A DNA stretch of 64,000 nt from Pseudoflavonifractor phocaeensis (GTDB taxonomy: Bacteria > Bacillota > Clostridia > Oscillospirales > Oscillospiraceae): positions 1 through 64,000 of the forward strand of contig NZ_JADYUM010000010.1 in assembly GCF_021531815.1 (NCBI RefSeq). The letters run 5' to 3'. Made by a program: the position numbers and the translations under genes. This document shows, one piece after another, positions 25,143 to 33,600 of this stretch. The notes beneath the pieces were generated by a model. It saw only the letters and a program-made list of their open reading frames with translations, ran no database searches and had not been told where the DNA came from. Each line of letters opens with the position of its first letter. The stretch's first letter is position 1.

Positions 25143-25176
25143 GATGATCCTCCTTTCATGGTTCGAGGCAGATGTT

Positions 25177-25953
25177 TTATTCCGCAAGGTCCGTTCGGCA
25201 GACGTCCACGCAGCGCTTTTTCTCCGTGTCGATGGTGAACAGGCAGGCGTTGAGCTTGCAGGGGCCCTCCGCCTCCTCATACCGCCGGGGGAGGCCCCCC
25301 AGGAACAGGTTGAGGGAGTGCTCCGGTTTGATGCCCAGCACCGAGCGGCTGGGGCCGGTCATGCCCAGGTCGGTGATGAAGCCGGTGCCTTTGGGCAGGA
25401 TCTGGCCGTCGGCGGTGGGCACATGGGTGTGGGTGCCCCAGACCGCCTGGACCCGGCCGTCCAGATGCCAGGCCATGGCCCCCTTCTCGCTGGTGGCCTC
25501 GGCGTGGAAGTCCACCAGGGCCAGGTCCCAGCTGCCCTCCCGGAGCAGGGCGTTGGCGGTCTTGAAGGGGCTGTCCAGGTTGGGGTTGAGCTCGATGCGC
25601 CCCATGAGGTTGAGCACGGCGATGCGCAGCCCCTTGCAGGGGTAGACCCCCATGCCCCGGCCCGGCACCCGCCCGGCATAGTTGGCGGGACGGAGGATGC
25701 GGGGCTCCTTGTCCAGAAATTCTCCGATCTGGATGCGGTTCCAGGTGTGGTTGCCCAGGGTGATGACGTCCGCTCCGGCGTCCAGGATGCCCCGGGCCTG
25801 CCGGGGGGTGATGCCCACCCCGGAGGCGTTCTCCCCGTTGACCACGGTGAAGTGGACCCCCAGCTCCTGCTGTAATCCGGGCAGGCGCCGGGCCAGAATG
25901 TCCTGGCCCCCCTCCCCTACCACGTCGCCCACGGCTAAAATTTTCAGCAGCAT
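25177..25953 (-). CDS. ymdB: YmdB-family metallophosphoesterase
   Basis: 258-aa TIGR00282-type phosphoesterase. In Bacillus, YmdB is a cyclic-nucleotide phosphodiesterase that influences biofilm/motility decisions. Dinuclear-metal motifs: VGDVVGEGG near the N-terminus, VNGENASGVGIT, LGNHTW, FHAEATSEK and WGTHTHVPTAD. MLLKILAVGD start at 25953 is set by GGGGAGGATAAG; the longer frame has no support. Driven by the promoter at 26003-26031. Confidence 0.92.
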   Translation of the reverse strand: MLLKILAVGDVVGEGGQDILARRLPGLQQELGVHFTVVNGENASGVGITPRQARGILDAGADVITLGNHTWNRIQIGEFLDKEPRILRPANYAGRVPGRGMGVYPCKGLRIAVLNLMGRIELNPNLDSPFKTANALLREGSWDLALVDFHAEATSEKGAMAWHLDGRVQAVWGTHTHVPTADGQILPKGTGFITDLGMTGPSRSVLGIKPEHSLNLFLGGLPRRYEEAEGPCKLNACLFTIDTEKKRCVDVCRTDLAE

Positions 25954-26002
25954 GATCTTATCCTCCCCGGAGATGTCTCCGTAAGTCTTGTTTGAACATC
26001 TC

Positions 26003-26031
26003 ATTATAAAGGATTCCCACAAAATAAGCAA
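26003..26031 (-). promoter_or_regulatory. Sigma-A promoter of ymdB
   Basis: - strand TTGCTT, 17 bases, TATAAT. Confidence 0.82.
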
Positions 26032-26035
26032 CTGA

Positions 26036-26070
26036 GTAAAAAACAGAGGGACGGCGTTTGCCGTCCCTCT
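26036..26070 (-). terminator. Terminator of acyltransferase gene
   Basis: Perfect 10-bp stem GAGGGACGGC / GCCGTCCCTC (26046-26055, 26060-26069), then TGTTTTTT on the - strand. Confidence 0.87.
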
Positions 26071-26074
26071 TGCC

Positions 26075-27103
26075 TTATGCAGCGCCGCCCACCGCCGGGC
26101 GGGCCGTCCGCCGCTGCCGCAGGCCCTCCACCAGGGCGCGGAGCAGGCAGCCCAGGGCGATATTGGCGGCGAACATGACCAGAAAATAGAGCCGGTTGCT
26201 GGGGCCGAAGCAGACCAGCTTCCGCAGCAGCTCCGTCTGGGAAAAAAGGCTGACGTTGAGCAGATAGATCTCCAGACTGTTTCGACCCACCAGACTCAAA
26301 AAGCGGCGCAGCCAACCCAGGGGCAGCAGCTCCAGACAGAAGGACAGGACCAGACACATAGGTACCGTGGTGAGCAAAAACAGGTGGCACAGGGGGAAGT
26401 GGACCGGCCAGTCGATCCAGGGAGCGGTGAGGCTCACCCCTCCGTAGCACAGGCCGGCGACCAGCGCAGCGGCCCAAAAGGCCAGGGAGCGGCCGGTGAG
26501 CTTCCGGTCTTCCAGCACCCAGAGGCCCATGAGCAGCCCCAGAAAAAAGACGGGGACCCGGTAGAAAAAGTCGGTGGCGTACCAGTAGCCCTCGTGGGTG
26601 AGGACCTGGCATACCGCCAGCCCCGCCAGAACAGCCAGGGCGGTCAGCCCTTCCCGGTGGGCCGAACGGCGCAGCCGGCGAAAGCAGAGGGGCGTGACGG
26701 CATAGAAGGTCATGGCCCCGGCCACATACCAGTTGAAGGCCCCGGAGGAGCGCATCCAGTAGTAGAGCAGGGTGCTGTTCCACAGCAGGGCCGACCAGTG
26801 CTTGCCCTGGGCCAGGATGAGGTACAGGGTGTAAGGGACCATGACCAGGTAGTAGGCGGGCAGGATCCGGGCGGCACGCCGGGCCATAAAGGCGGAGTAG
26901 TCCTGTTCCCGGCGGGCCAGGGACATGGCAAGTCCCATGGAGGACAGCAGGATGAAGATGTCCACTCCGCCAAAACCCGCCGCCCGGATGCCGTTGAGCA
27001 GTGGATGGCCCAGGTCCAGGTCGAAGGCGTGGAACAGCATGACCCACAGCATAGCCGCGCCCATCAGCTCAGAGCGGTATTTGCTTAAAAGGGAGTAGCC
27101 CAT
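26075..27103 (-). CDS. Acyltransferase 3 family membrane protein
   Basis: 342-aa polytopic protein with about ten hydrophobic segments, of the OafA/YrhL acyltransferase-3 family that O-acylates cell-surface sugars. The catalytic-site His is seen in VMLFHAFDLD near residue 25, and the family ARRAARILPAYY motif follows near residue 73. No sugar-specific domain is visible, so the acceptor (peptidoglycan, capsule, teichoic acid) is unknown. ATG 27103 follows AAAGGAGGCCGCC. Monocistronic with its own promoter and terminator. Confidence 0.87.
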   Translation of the reverse strand: MGYSLLSKYRSELMGAAMLWVMLFHAFDLDLGHPLLNGIRAAGFGGVDIFILLSSMGLAMSLARREQDYSAFMARRAARILPAYYLVMVPYTLYLILAQGKHWSALLWNSTLLYYWMRSSGAFNWYVAGAMTFYAVTPLCFRRLRRSAHREGLTALAVLAGLAVCQVLTHEGYWYATDFFYRVPVFFLGLLMGLWVLEDRKLTGRSLAFWAAALVAGLCYGGVSLTAPWIDWPVHFPLCHLFLLTTVPMCLVLSFCLELLPLGWLRRFLSLVGRNSLEIYLLNVSLFSQTELLRKLVCFGPSNRLYFLVMFAANIALGCLLRALVEGLRQRRTARPAVGGAA

Positions 27104-27176
27104 GGCGGCCTCCTTTCCGGGAAAAACATCCCGTGTGTCCGCCCTGTTTTACCGCGCGGACCGGCGGACACGGTCC

Positions 27177-27205
27177 ATTATAAAAGATAGGAGGCCGGTT
27201 GGCAA
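27177..27205 (-). promoter_or_regulatory. Sigma-A promoter of the acyltransferase gene
   Basis: - strand TTGCCA, 17 bases, TATAAT. The transcript would carry a leader of about 65 nt with a TGTCCGCC...GGCGGACA hairpin. Confidence 0.8.
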
Positions 27206-27345
27206 TCGTTATGGAAAAAAGAGGGGAAAAAACAGCGAAAACCAGGAAAAAACTTTGCTGAACCGGGGAAGTCCTTGAATTTGGGGAGGGTTTATGATAA
27301 GGTAAGCACGAGACAGGTCAAAAAACACGGGAAGGAGGCGGGGGC

Positions 27346-28182
27346 GTGACAAAAACCGAAGTCAAGGAACTGATGGGCCAGCTGAAGATCGTCTTTGACA
27401 TTGTGCGGCTGGTGGATGTGACCGTGACCACCCAGTACGCCCTGGACGGGCAGGGAGAGCTGATCCCCGAGCCTTACCGCTGCTACGCCGTGTGGAACAA
27501 GACCAGCCGGTGTGAAAACTGCATCTCCGCCAAGGCCTTCGCCCAGAAGGGCAAGCTGACCAAGTTTGAATTTATCGGCCATGAGGTATATCATGTGGTG
27601 GCCATGTACCTGGAGGTGGAGGACGTCCCCTTCGTGCTGGAGATGGTGTCCCACATCACCGACGAGGCCCTGTTCGGGGCCTACGGGCAGAGCGAGTTCG
27701 CGGAGACCATCAACAGCTATAACCGCCGTCTCTATGTGGATCCCCTCACCGGGGCCTACAACCGGCGGTACTATGAGGACCAGCTAGTGGCGCTGGAGCA
27801 GGACTGGTCGGCGGCCATCATGGATGTGGACGATTTCAAAGGCATCAACGATACTTACGGACACCCCGTGGGGGACCTGGCCCTGAAGGCCATCGTCCGG
27901 GCCGCGCTGTCCTGCGTGCGCAGTACCGACACGGTGGTCCGGTACGGCGGGGACGAGTTTTTGATCCTCTTTCACAATATTCCCCGGGACATCTTTGGGG
28001 CGCGGCTGGAGACCATCCGGCAGAGCGTCCGGGGCATCGTGCTGGAGGAGTGCCCGGAGCTGCGCCTGTCGGTGAGCATCGGCGGAGTCTGCCAGGCCGG
28101 AATGGGCCAGAAAATACTCCGGCGGGCGGATGAACTGCTGTACCAGGCCAAAAAGGAGAAAAACGCCGTCCGCTGGGAATGA
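27346..28182 (+). CDS. Diguanylate cyclase with N-terminal cysteine-containing sensor domain
   Basis: 278 aa. The C-terminal GGDEF domain is active-looking: DPLTGAYNRR, DVDDFKGINDTYGH and intact RYGGDEF, so it should make cyclic di-GMP from GTP. No RxxD product-inhibition site is obvious. The N-terminal ~120 residues form a PAS/GAF-like sensor with Cys in YRCYAV and CENC, reminiscent of ligand- or metal-binding sensors, but not assigned. No transmembrane helix, so cytosolic. GTG start follows GAAGGAGG. Stands alone with a strong terminator after it. Confidence 0.87.
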   Translation: MTKTEVKELMGQLKIVFDIVRLVDVTVTTQYALDGQGELIPEPYRCYAVWNKTSRCENCISAKAFAQKGKLTKFEFIGHEVYHVVAMYLEVEDVPFVLEMVSHITDEALFGAYGQSEFAETINSYNRRLYVDPLTGAYNRRYYEDQLVALEQDWSAAIMDVDDFKGINDTYGHPVGDLALKAIVRAALSCVRSTDTVVRYGGDEFLILFHNIPRDIFGARLETIRQSVRGIVLEECPELRLSVSIGGVCQAGMGQKILRRADELLYQAKKEKNAVRWE

Positions 28183-28221
28183 GGGTGCAGTCCTTGCCCT
28201 TGCTGTATATGAGTATAGTTC

Positions 28222-28268
28222 AACCGCACCGGGCGGGAGGCTTTGCCTCCCGCCCGGTGCGGTTTTGG
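28222..28268 (+). terminator. Strong terminator after diguanylate cyclase
   Basis: Stem AACCGCACCGGGCGGGAGG / CCTCCCGCCCGGTGCGGTT with a 5-base loop, ending in TTTT. It also stands at the end of the convergent - strand operon. Confidence 0.9.
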
Positions 28269-28385
28269 GTTCCTTGAGAAGCGGGGAACACGTCTGGAAT
28301 CCCTTGACAGGGCCTTGGAACGGCGTACGTACAGGGCATGAAAAAGCATCCTTGGCTCCATGGAAACGCACAGTGGACAGCCGGC

Positions 28386-29219
28386 CTATTCGATCCCGTT
28401 TGTCCGCAGGTACGCCTTGGTGGTCTCCAGTACCCGCCGTTGGTGCTCGAAGGTCCCAAGCTCCGCCGCACGTTCCCAGTGGGGCAGCTCCAGGGAGAGC
28501 ACCGTGTCCTCGTTCATGGCCCGGATCATGCTGGCCGCGTCGATCCCGTTATCCGGCTCGGTCAGGTAGTACCGGGCCTCCCGTCCGGTGTGGATCAGCG
28601 CCCCCTTGTCGGTCCGGTCCGGGACCTCCTGGGGGCCGCCGCAGATGTGGGCGAATTCAAACCATGCCCGGGGGCAGGCGGCGATCTCCGCCGCCGACAC
28701 CCCGGAGCGGTGGGCGTGCAGGGTATCCACCAGCAGCCCGGCGTTGGGACAGTCCACAGTTTCCAGTACTTCCTTCGCCTGCTGGAGGTTCCAGACCGAC
28801 GCCCAGGTGACAAATTCCAGGGCCACCAGCAGGTCATATTTGGCGGCCAGGCCGCACAGCTGCTCAAACTGCTTCAGGTACCTGGGTTTGTCATCGGTCC
28901 AGATACTGCTGATGACGTTGGTGACACCCAGTTCCCGGGCGGCGGCGAAGGCGTGCTCATAACTTGCGATGTCCGAGCAGCCGTCGATCTTGGCCAGTTC
29001 AATGTCGTGGATGCCCACGCCCGTCTCGGCCATTGCCTGTTTTGTCAGACGGAACAGTTCCGGATGGCGCCGGAAGTCATAATCCGCTTCTCCCTTAATG
29101 CCCTGGTTGATGGTCCGGATGCTGACGTAGTCATAGCCGATCTCTTTGGCGTGATAGACCATCTCCGCAGGGGTCCAGTTCAGACAGCCCAGGTGGGCCA
29201 TGGAGTATTTTCGTGCCAT
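28386..29219 (-). CDS. Sugar phosphate isomerase/epimerase-like TIM barrel
   Basis: 277-aa protein of the xylose-isomerase-like TIM-barrel family (IolE/IolI/hydroxypyruvate isomerase type). Metal-site acidic residues are seen in LVALEFV, GLLVDTLHAHRSG and LSLELPHW. Substrate unknown. It is the last gene of the run Gfo/Idh oxidoreductase, enoate-reductase-like flavoenzyme, isomerase, all read away from the LysR gene, and is likely co-transcribed with them. Such trios are commonly catabolic, for a cyclic polyol or glycoside aglycone, but no substrate is indicated. Confidence 0.8.
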   Translation of the reverse strand: MARKYSMAHLGCLNWTPAEMVYHAKEIGYDYVSIRTINQGIKGEADYDFRRHPELFRLTKQAMAETGVGIHDIELAKIDGCSDIASYEHAFAAARELGVTNVISSIWTDDKPRYLKQFEQLCGLAAKYDLLVALEFVTWASVWNLQQAKEVLETVDCPNAGLLVDTLHAHRSGVSAAEIAACPRAWFEFAHICGGPQEVPDRTDKGALIHTGREARYYLTEPDNGIDAASMIRAMNEDTVLSLELPHWERAAELGTFEHQRRVLETTKAYLRTNGIE

Positions 29220-29267
29220 CTGCGGGCCTCCTCTCGAAAAATTATGTGGTCCGGCTGGTCACGGGTT

Positions 29268-31202
29268 TTACAGGGAAAGACCGATGGCGGCGGAGAGACC
29301 TTCCCGCACCGCATGCAGGATCTTCCGGGGGGCCTGGGCGTCGCCGATCACCTGTACCGGAATACCGGCGTCTGTCAGCTCCCGGGCCAGCTCCTGGCGG
29401 GACCGGAAGCCCACGGACAGGATGACGGCGTCCGCCGGAATCGTCTGCTCCACCCCGTTCTGGCGGTAGGTGATGGTGTCCCCGCCGATGAACTGGGTCT
29501 CCACGCCGCACTCGACACGCACCTTCCGTGCCTCGATCATCTGCCGCAGGGCCAGCTGGTTGTTGCGGGCCTCGGTTCGGAGGAGGGGCAGGGAGGGCAT
29601 GTATTCCAGGACGGTGACGCTCTGGGCGGTTTCGGCGGCCATCAGGGCAGTCTCGCAGCCCACCAGTCCGCCGCCGATCACCACCACGTGGCCGGCCGGC
29701 TTCTCTTTTCGGTGCAGTATCTCCAGGGCGGTCTTCACATGGGGCTGGTCCGCGCCGGGCAGGTCCAGTTTCCGGGCGTCGGCGCCGGCGGCGTAGATTA
29801 CCTGGTCAAAGCCGCCCTGCTTCACCAGCTCCACCGTGGCTTCCCGCTCCAGACGAACGGTGACGCTGCTGCCCGCAAGGCGGCGAAGCAGGTAATCCCG
29901 GTAGCTGCGCAGGTCCTGCTTAAAGGAGGGCGCGCCGGCGGCGTTCAGGTTGCCGCCCAGCTCCCGCTCCTTCTCCCACAGTTCCACCTGGTGGCCTGCT
30001 TGGGCGGAGAGCACCGCCGCCGCGATCCCGGCGGGACCGCCGCCGACAACCAAAATCTTCTTGGGTTCCTCTGCCTTGGGGACCTGGAAATGGGGGTCTG
30101 CCTCGTGGGAGACGTAGGGGTTGACGGTGCACCGGAAGTTCTGGCCGGAGCAGATGGCCAGGAAGCACTCGTTGCAGCCGATACAGGGCCGGATGGTATC
30201 AGACTGCCCCCGGCGGACCTTATTGACCCACTCGGGGTCGGCCAGCAGGCCGTGGCCCAGAGCCACCAGGTCGCACAAGCCCTCTTCCAGGGCCTTGGCC
30301 GCCCGGGCCGGGTCATTCATCTTGTTCTGGCCGATGACTGGGATGGACACCGCCTCCCGCACCTGGCGGGCCAGGTCGATGGAGAAGCCGTCCTCCTCGT
30401 AGACCGTGGGGATGCAGCGGTTCCAGCGGGTAGGGAAGGAACCGCCGTCCACCATGATGGCGTCGGCGCCCATCTTCTCCAGCATCCGGCACATCTCCAG
30501 CCCCTCGGAAAGCTCCCGGCCCCCCTCGGCGTGGTGCTCCACGGAGAATTTCACGATGACGGCGAACTGGGGGCCGCAGGCCTCCCGGATGGCGGCGATG
30601 GTCTCGGCGGTAAAGCGCATCCGGTTCTCCAGGCTGCCGCCGTATTCGTCGGTGCGGTGGTTCCACTCAGAGGACTGGAACTGGTCCAGCAGGTACCCGG
30701 CGTAGGCGTGGACTACCACGCCGTCCACGCCGGCCAGCTTGGCCTGGGCCGCGGCTTTCCCGGCCTGCCGGACCAGGAAGCGGATGTCCTCCTTAGGCAT
30801 CTCCCGGCACAGGACGTCGGGGAACTGGAGGGTGGGGACTGCGGAGGCGGAGAAGGGGGGCTTGCTGGGGTCATTGCAGCCGCAACGGCCGTTTCCGTAG
30901 GTCAGCTCCAGGCAGAACTTGGCCCCGTAGAGGTGGATGCGGTCGGCCAGGCGGGTCAGGCGGGCGGTGTGCATGGGGCTGCCCACCCAGCCGCTGGCCG
31001 GGGCACCGTAGCGGTCGGTGACGGCCAGGGCGCCGCTCATAATGAGGCCGGCGCCGCCCTTGGCCCGGGCGGTGAAGTAGTCGCTGACTACCTGGGAAAA
31101 GCCCCCGTCGGGGTCGGCCACGGTGGCCATGGGCGCCATGGCCACACGGTTTTTTAACTGCATACCGCCGATCTTCAGCGGTTGAAACAAGGCTTCATAC
31201 AT
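29268..31202 (-). CDS. NADH:flavin oxidoreductase, Old Yellow Enzyme/2,4-dienoyl-CoA reductase type
   Basis: 644-aa FMN/4Fe-4S/FAD enzyme of the family containing 2,4-dienoyl-CoA reductase, trimethylamine dehydrogenase and the gut BaiCD/BaiH steroid reductases. The N-terminal OYE barrel (LKIGGMQLKNRVAMAPM) is followed by the cluster motif CIGCNECFLAICSGQNFRC, then the FAD domain (VVGGGPAGIAAAVLSAQAG) and an NAD(P) domain (VVIGGGLVGCETALMAAE). It likely reduces an activated C=C bond with NAD(P)H. Middle gene of the LysR-divergent operon. Substrate unknown. Confidence 0.88.
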   Translation of the reverse strand: MYEALFQPLKIGGMQLKNRVAMAPMATVADPDGGFSQVVSDYFTARAKGGAGLIMSGALAVTDRYGAPASGWVGSPMHTARLTRLADRIHLYGAKFCLELTYGNGRCGCNDPSKPPFSASAVPTLQFPDVLCREMPKEDIRFLVRQAGKAAAQAKLAGVDGVVVHAYAGYLLDQFQSSEWNHRTDEYGGSLENRMRFTAETIAAIREACGPQFAVIVKFSVEHHAEGGRELSEGLEMCRMLEKMGADAIMVDGGSFPTRWNRCIPTVYEEDGFSIDLARQVREAVSIPVIGQNKMNDPARAAKALEEGLCDLVALGHGLLADPEWVNKVRRGQSDTIRPCIGCNECFLAICSGQNFRCTVNPYVSHEADPHFQVPKAEEPKKILVVGGGPAGIAAAVLSAQAGHQVELWEKERELGGNLNAAGAPSFKQDLRSYRDYLLRRLAGSSVTVRLEREATVELVKQGGFDQVIYAAGADARKLDLPGADQPHVKTALEILHRKEKPAGHVVVIGGGLVGCETALMAAETAQSVTVLEYMPSLPLLRTEARNNQLALRQMIEARKVRVECGVETQFIGGDTITYRQNGVEQTIPADAVILSVGFRSRQELARELTDAGIPVQVIGDAQAPRKILHAVREGLSAAIGLSL

Positions 31203-31268
31203 GGCAGAAAACTCCTTTTCAAGTTCACTTCATCAAACGCAGGGGACAGCTGCCCCGGGGAGAAGGGG

Positions 31269-32453
31269 TCACAGGTCGATCCGCCGGCCCTCTTCCGCCG
31301 ACTGGTAGGCCGCGTAGACCACCTTCGTGGTGTCCCGGGCCAGGGCAAAATTGGAGATGGGCTCCCGTCCGGTCAGGATGCACTCCACAAAGTCCTGAAG
31401 CTCCCCCAGGAAGCCGCGGATGGTCTCGTCCGCCACAAAGGGCTGGTTCCAGCCGGTCTTAGTCAGCAGCATTTCGGACAACTCCACGTCCTCCAGCCCC
31501 TCCTCGTCCAGGTAGTAGCTCTTCACCACGTCCACGGGAGAGATCTTGCCGTAGAGCACGCCGTCGCTGGAGTAGGCCTCGATAAAGCCCCGGGTGCCGC
31601 CCAGCAGCAGATCGGAGGTGTTGACCTGGGCTTTGGTCCCGTCGGTAAAGGTGATGCTGAGGGAGGCGTAGTCCTCCACGTCGGTGGGATCGGCGGCGAT
31701 GTAGCGGTGGTCGTACTGGTTCAGACTGCGGGTGGCCATGCCCATGTCTGCCACCACGCTGGCGATCCCGATCTGTTCGCCCCGGGCCCTGGCCTCGGTC
31801 TGCTTGAGCATCAGCAGGCTGGACAGGGGATGGACCCCCGCCCGGATCAGGGAACCGCCGCCGATGTTCCTCCACTCGCCGCTGGCCCGGGCCTGGGAGC
31901 CTTTCAGGCTCTCCTCCCCCTTCAAAAAGAGCAGCTTGCTCTTTTTGAAGCCGATGAGCTGGGCCGCCCGCTGGACCGCCGCGGCGTACACGTAATTCTC
32001 CGCGTAACAGAACACCTTGCCCGACCGCGCCAGAGCCTGGTCCAGCCGGTCCATGTCGGAGAGCACCTTGGCGTACATCTTCGCCTTGGGCACCTTCAGC
32101 CCCACAGGCTCCGGGTCGCCCTCCTCGCCGAAATAGCCCAGCAGGGGCTTTTCACAGATGACGTGCTTGCCCGCCTCCAGGGCGGCCAGGATCATATCCC
32201 GGTGGCAGACGGGGGGCGTGCAGATGTCGATGACGTCCACCTCGCCGTCCGCCAGGGCCGACGAGAAGTCCGGGGCGGCAAATTCATAGCCGTAGGCTGC
32301 CTTCAGCTTCTCCGCCCGTTCCATATCCGGGTCGATGATCCATTTCAGACGCGGCGTGGCCCCATAGACCCGCCGGTAGGCGTCCCCGTGGAGCCGGGCC
32401 GCGTAGCCCGCGCCGATCACGGCGATGGTCAAGGTGTTGGTTGACTCGTTCAT
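31269..32453 (-). CDS. Gfo/Idh/MocA-family oxidoreductase
   Basis: 394-aa NAD(P)-dependent dehydrogenase of the glucose-fructose oxidoreductase / inositol dehydrogenase family. The Rossmann motif AVIGAGYAARLHGDAYR lies near residue 11, the conserved EKPLLGY (EKP) near residue 99, and the C-terminal alpha/beta sheet domain is complete. First gene of the divergent operon, directly behind promoter 32503-32531. The family acts on sugar C-OH groups or sugar-linked intermediates, which fits the TIM-barrel isomerase two genes downstream. Confidence 0.87.
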   Translation of the reverse strand: MNESTNTLTIAVIGAGYAARLHGDAYRRVYGATPRLKWIIDPDMERAEKLKAAYGYEFAAPDFSSALADGEVDVIDICTPPVCHRDMILAALEAGKHVICEKPLLGYFGEEGDPEPVGLKVPKAKMYAKVLSDMDRLDQALARSGKVFCYAENYVYAAAVQRAAQLIGFKKSKLLFLKGEESLKGSQARASGEWRNIGGGSLIRAGVHPLSSLLMLKQTEARARGEQIGIASVVADMGMATRSLNQYDHRYIAADPTDVEDYASLSITFTDGTKAQVNTSDLLLGGTRGFIEAYSSDGVLYGKISPVDVVKSYYLDEEGLEDVELSEMLLTKTGWNQPFVADETIRGFLGELQDFVECILTGREPISNFALARDTTKVVYAAYQSAEEGRRIDL

Positions 32454-32502
32454 ACCGAATTCGCTCCCTTTCGCAGCTCAAACAAGTTTGGATTATGGTG
32501 TT

Positions 32503-32531
32503 ATCATACCGGGCCGGCTCCCGGCAATCAA
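32503..32531 (-). promoter_or_regulatory. Sigma-A promoter of the oxidoreductase/flavoenzyme/isomerase operon
   Basis: - strand TTGATT, 17 bases, TATGAT. The spacer contains CCGGGAGCCGGCCCGG, a GC-rich imperfect palindrome. Only 30 bases separate this promoter from the divergent LysR promoter, the usual arrangement for LysR control of both. Confidence 0.78.
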
Positions 32532-32561
32532 GCGCGCCGAAAACAAAGATCCATTACAAAA

Positions 32562-32590
32562 TTGCTATTATTCCCGGCCTGTGCTATACT
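32562..32590 (+). promoter_or_regulatory. Sigma-A promoter of the LysR gene
   Basis: + strand TTGCTA, 17 bases, TATACT, about 33 bases upstream of the start codon. Confidence 0.8.
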
Positions 32591-32622
32591 TTTCTTATCC
32601 AATGGACAGGGGAGGACGCACC

Positions 32623-33507
32623 ATGAATCTGACGCAGCTTTTGTATTTTCGGGAACTGGCACAGTCCCAGCACTACGCTTCCACCGCCGAACGGCTGGGC
32701 GTGGCCCAGTCCTCCCTCAGCCGTTCCATCTCCGCCCTGGAGGAGGAATTGGGGGTGTTCCTGTTTGAAAAGCAGGGCCGCAACATCCGGCTGACCAAAT
32801 ATGGCGAGGCGTACTACCGCTATGTCCGGGAGGGACTGGGCACTCTGGAGACCGGGGAGAAGTATGTGCGGGACATGGCCGATCCCCGCTGCGGCGAGAT
32901 CAATCTGGGGCTGATCTACTCCCTGGGACCGAAAATCATGCCGGACATGATCCGCCGCTTTACCTCCCATCCGGAAAACCAGCGCTTCCGCATCCGTCTC
33001 TCCCAGGCCTCCACCACCGGGCTGGTCCAGATGCTGGAGGAGGGGCAGTGCGACCTCATCCTGTGCTCTCCCCCGGAGCAGCCGGACCCAAATCTGGAAC
33101 TGGTGGAGATCCTGCCCCGGAAATTTATCGTCCTGGTGTCATCCAGCCACCCCCTGTCCACCCGGGACCATATCTCTCTGGAGGAGATTTCCCGGTACCC
33201 CCTGGTGGTGTCCACCGAGCAGATCACCAGCCTGCGCCGGATCTTCAACAGCCGCGGACTGCCGCTGAACATCCTTTCCGAGATCCAGGGGGAGTGCGCC
33301 GCCGCCGGCCTGGTGGACGTCAATTATGGCGTGGCCATCCTGAACACGGCGGTCAACTATGAGGACCTGGATGTGAAGGCTCTGGCCATCGACGAGCTGG
33401 AGGAGTATAATTTCCCCCTCTATTTGGGACAGGTGAAAAACCGGTGGCTCTCCCCCGCGGTGCAGACCTTCCGAAAATTCCTGCTGGAAGAGATGGACCA
33501 GTGGTGA
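32623..33507 (+). CDS. LysR-family transcriptional regulator
   Basis: 294 aa. N-terminal winged helix-turn-helix (LLYFRELAQSQHYASTAERL then SSLSRSISALEEELG) and a LysR-type effector domain. Start ATG 32623 follows GGGGAGGACGC; the longer frame upstream would cover both promoters. It is divergent from the oxidoreductase operon and is presumably its regulator, with the operator between 32503 and 32590. The effector is probably a substrate or intermediate of the operon. Confidence 0.9.
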   Translation: MNLTQLLYFRELAQSQHYASTAERLGVAQSSLSRSISALEEELGVFLFEKQGRNIRLTKYGEAYYRYVREGLGTLETGEKYVRDMADPRCGEINLGLIYSLGPKIMPDMIRRFTSHPENQRFRIRLSQASTTGLVQMLEEGQCDLILCSPPEQPDPNLELVEILPRKFIVLVSSSHPLSTRDHISLEEISRYPLVVSTEQITSLRRIFNSRGLPLNILSEIQGECAAAGLVDVNYGVAILNTAVNYEDLDVKALAIDELEEYNFPLYLGQVKNRWLSPAVQTFRKFLLEEMDQW

Positions 33508-33600
33508 AACGGGAAAAGGCCGGCGCCCTGAACGCGCCATCCGTGAGTGGGCGGGGCGCGCGGACCGGGCAGGTGATCTTTGCGGCAGAGGAGGATGGAC

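Noticed and set aside
28338..31157. 939-codon + strand frame opposite the isomerase and flavoenzyme
   Set aside because: Antisense shadow; no recognisable domain and the - strand genes have all family motifs.
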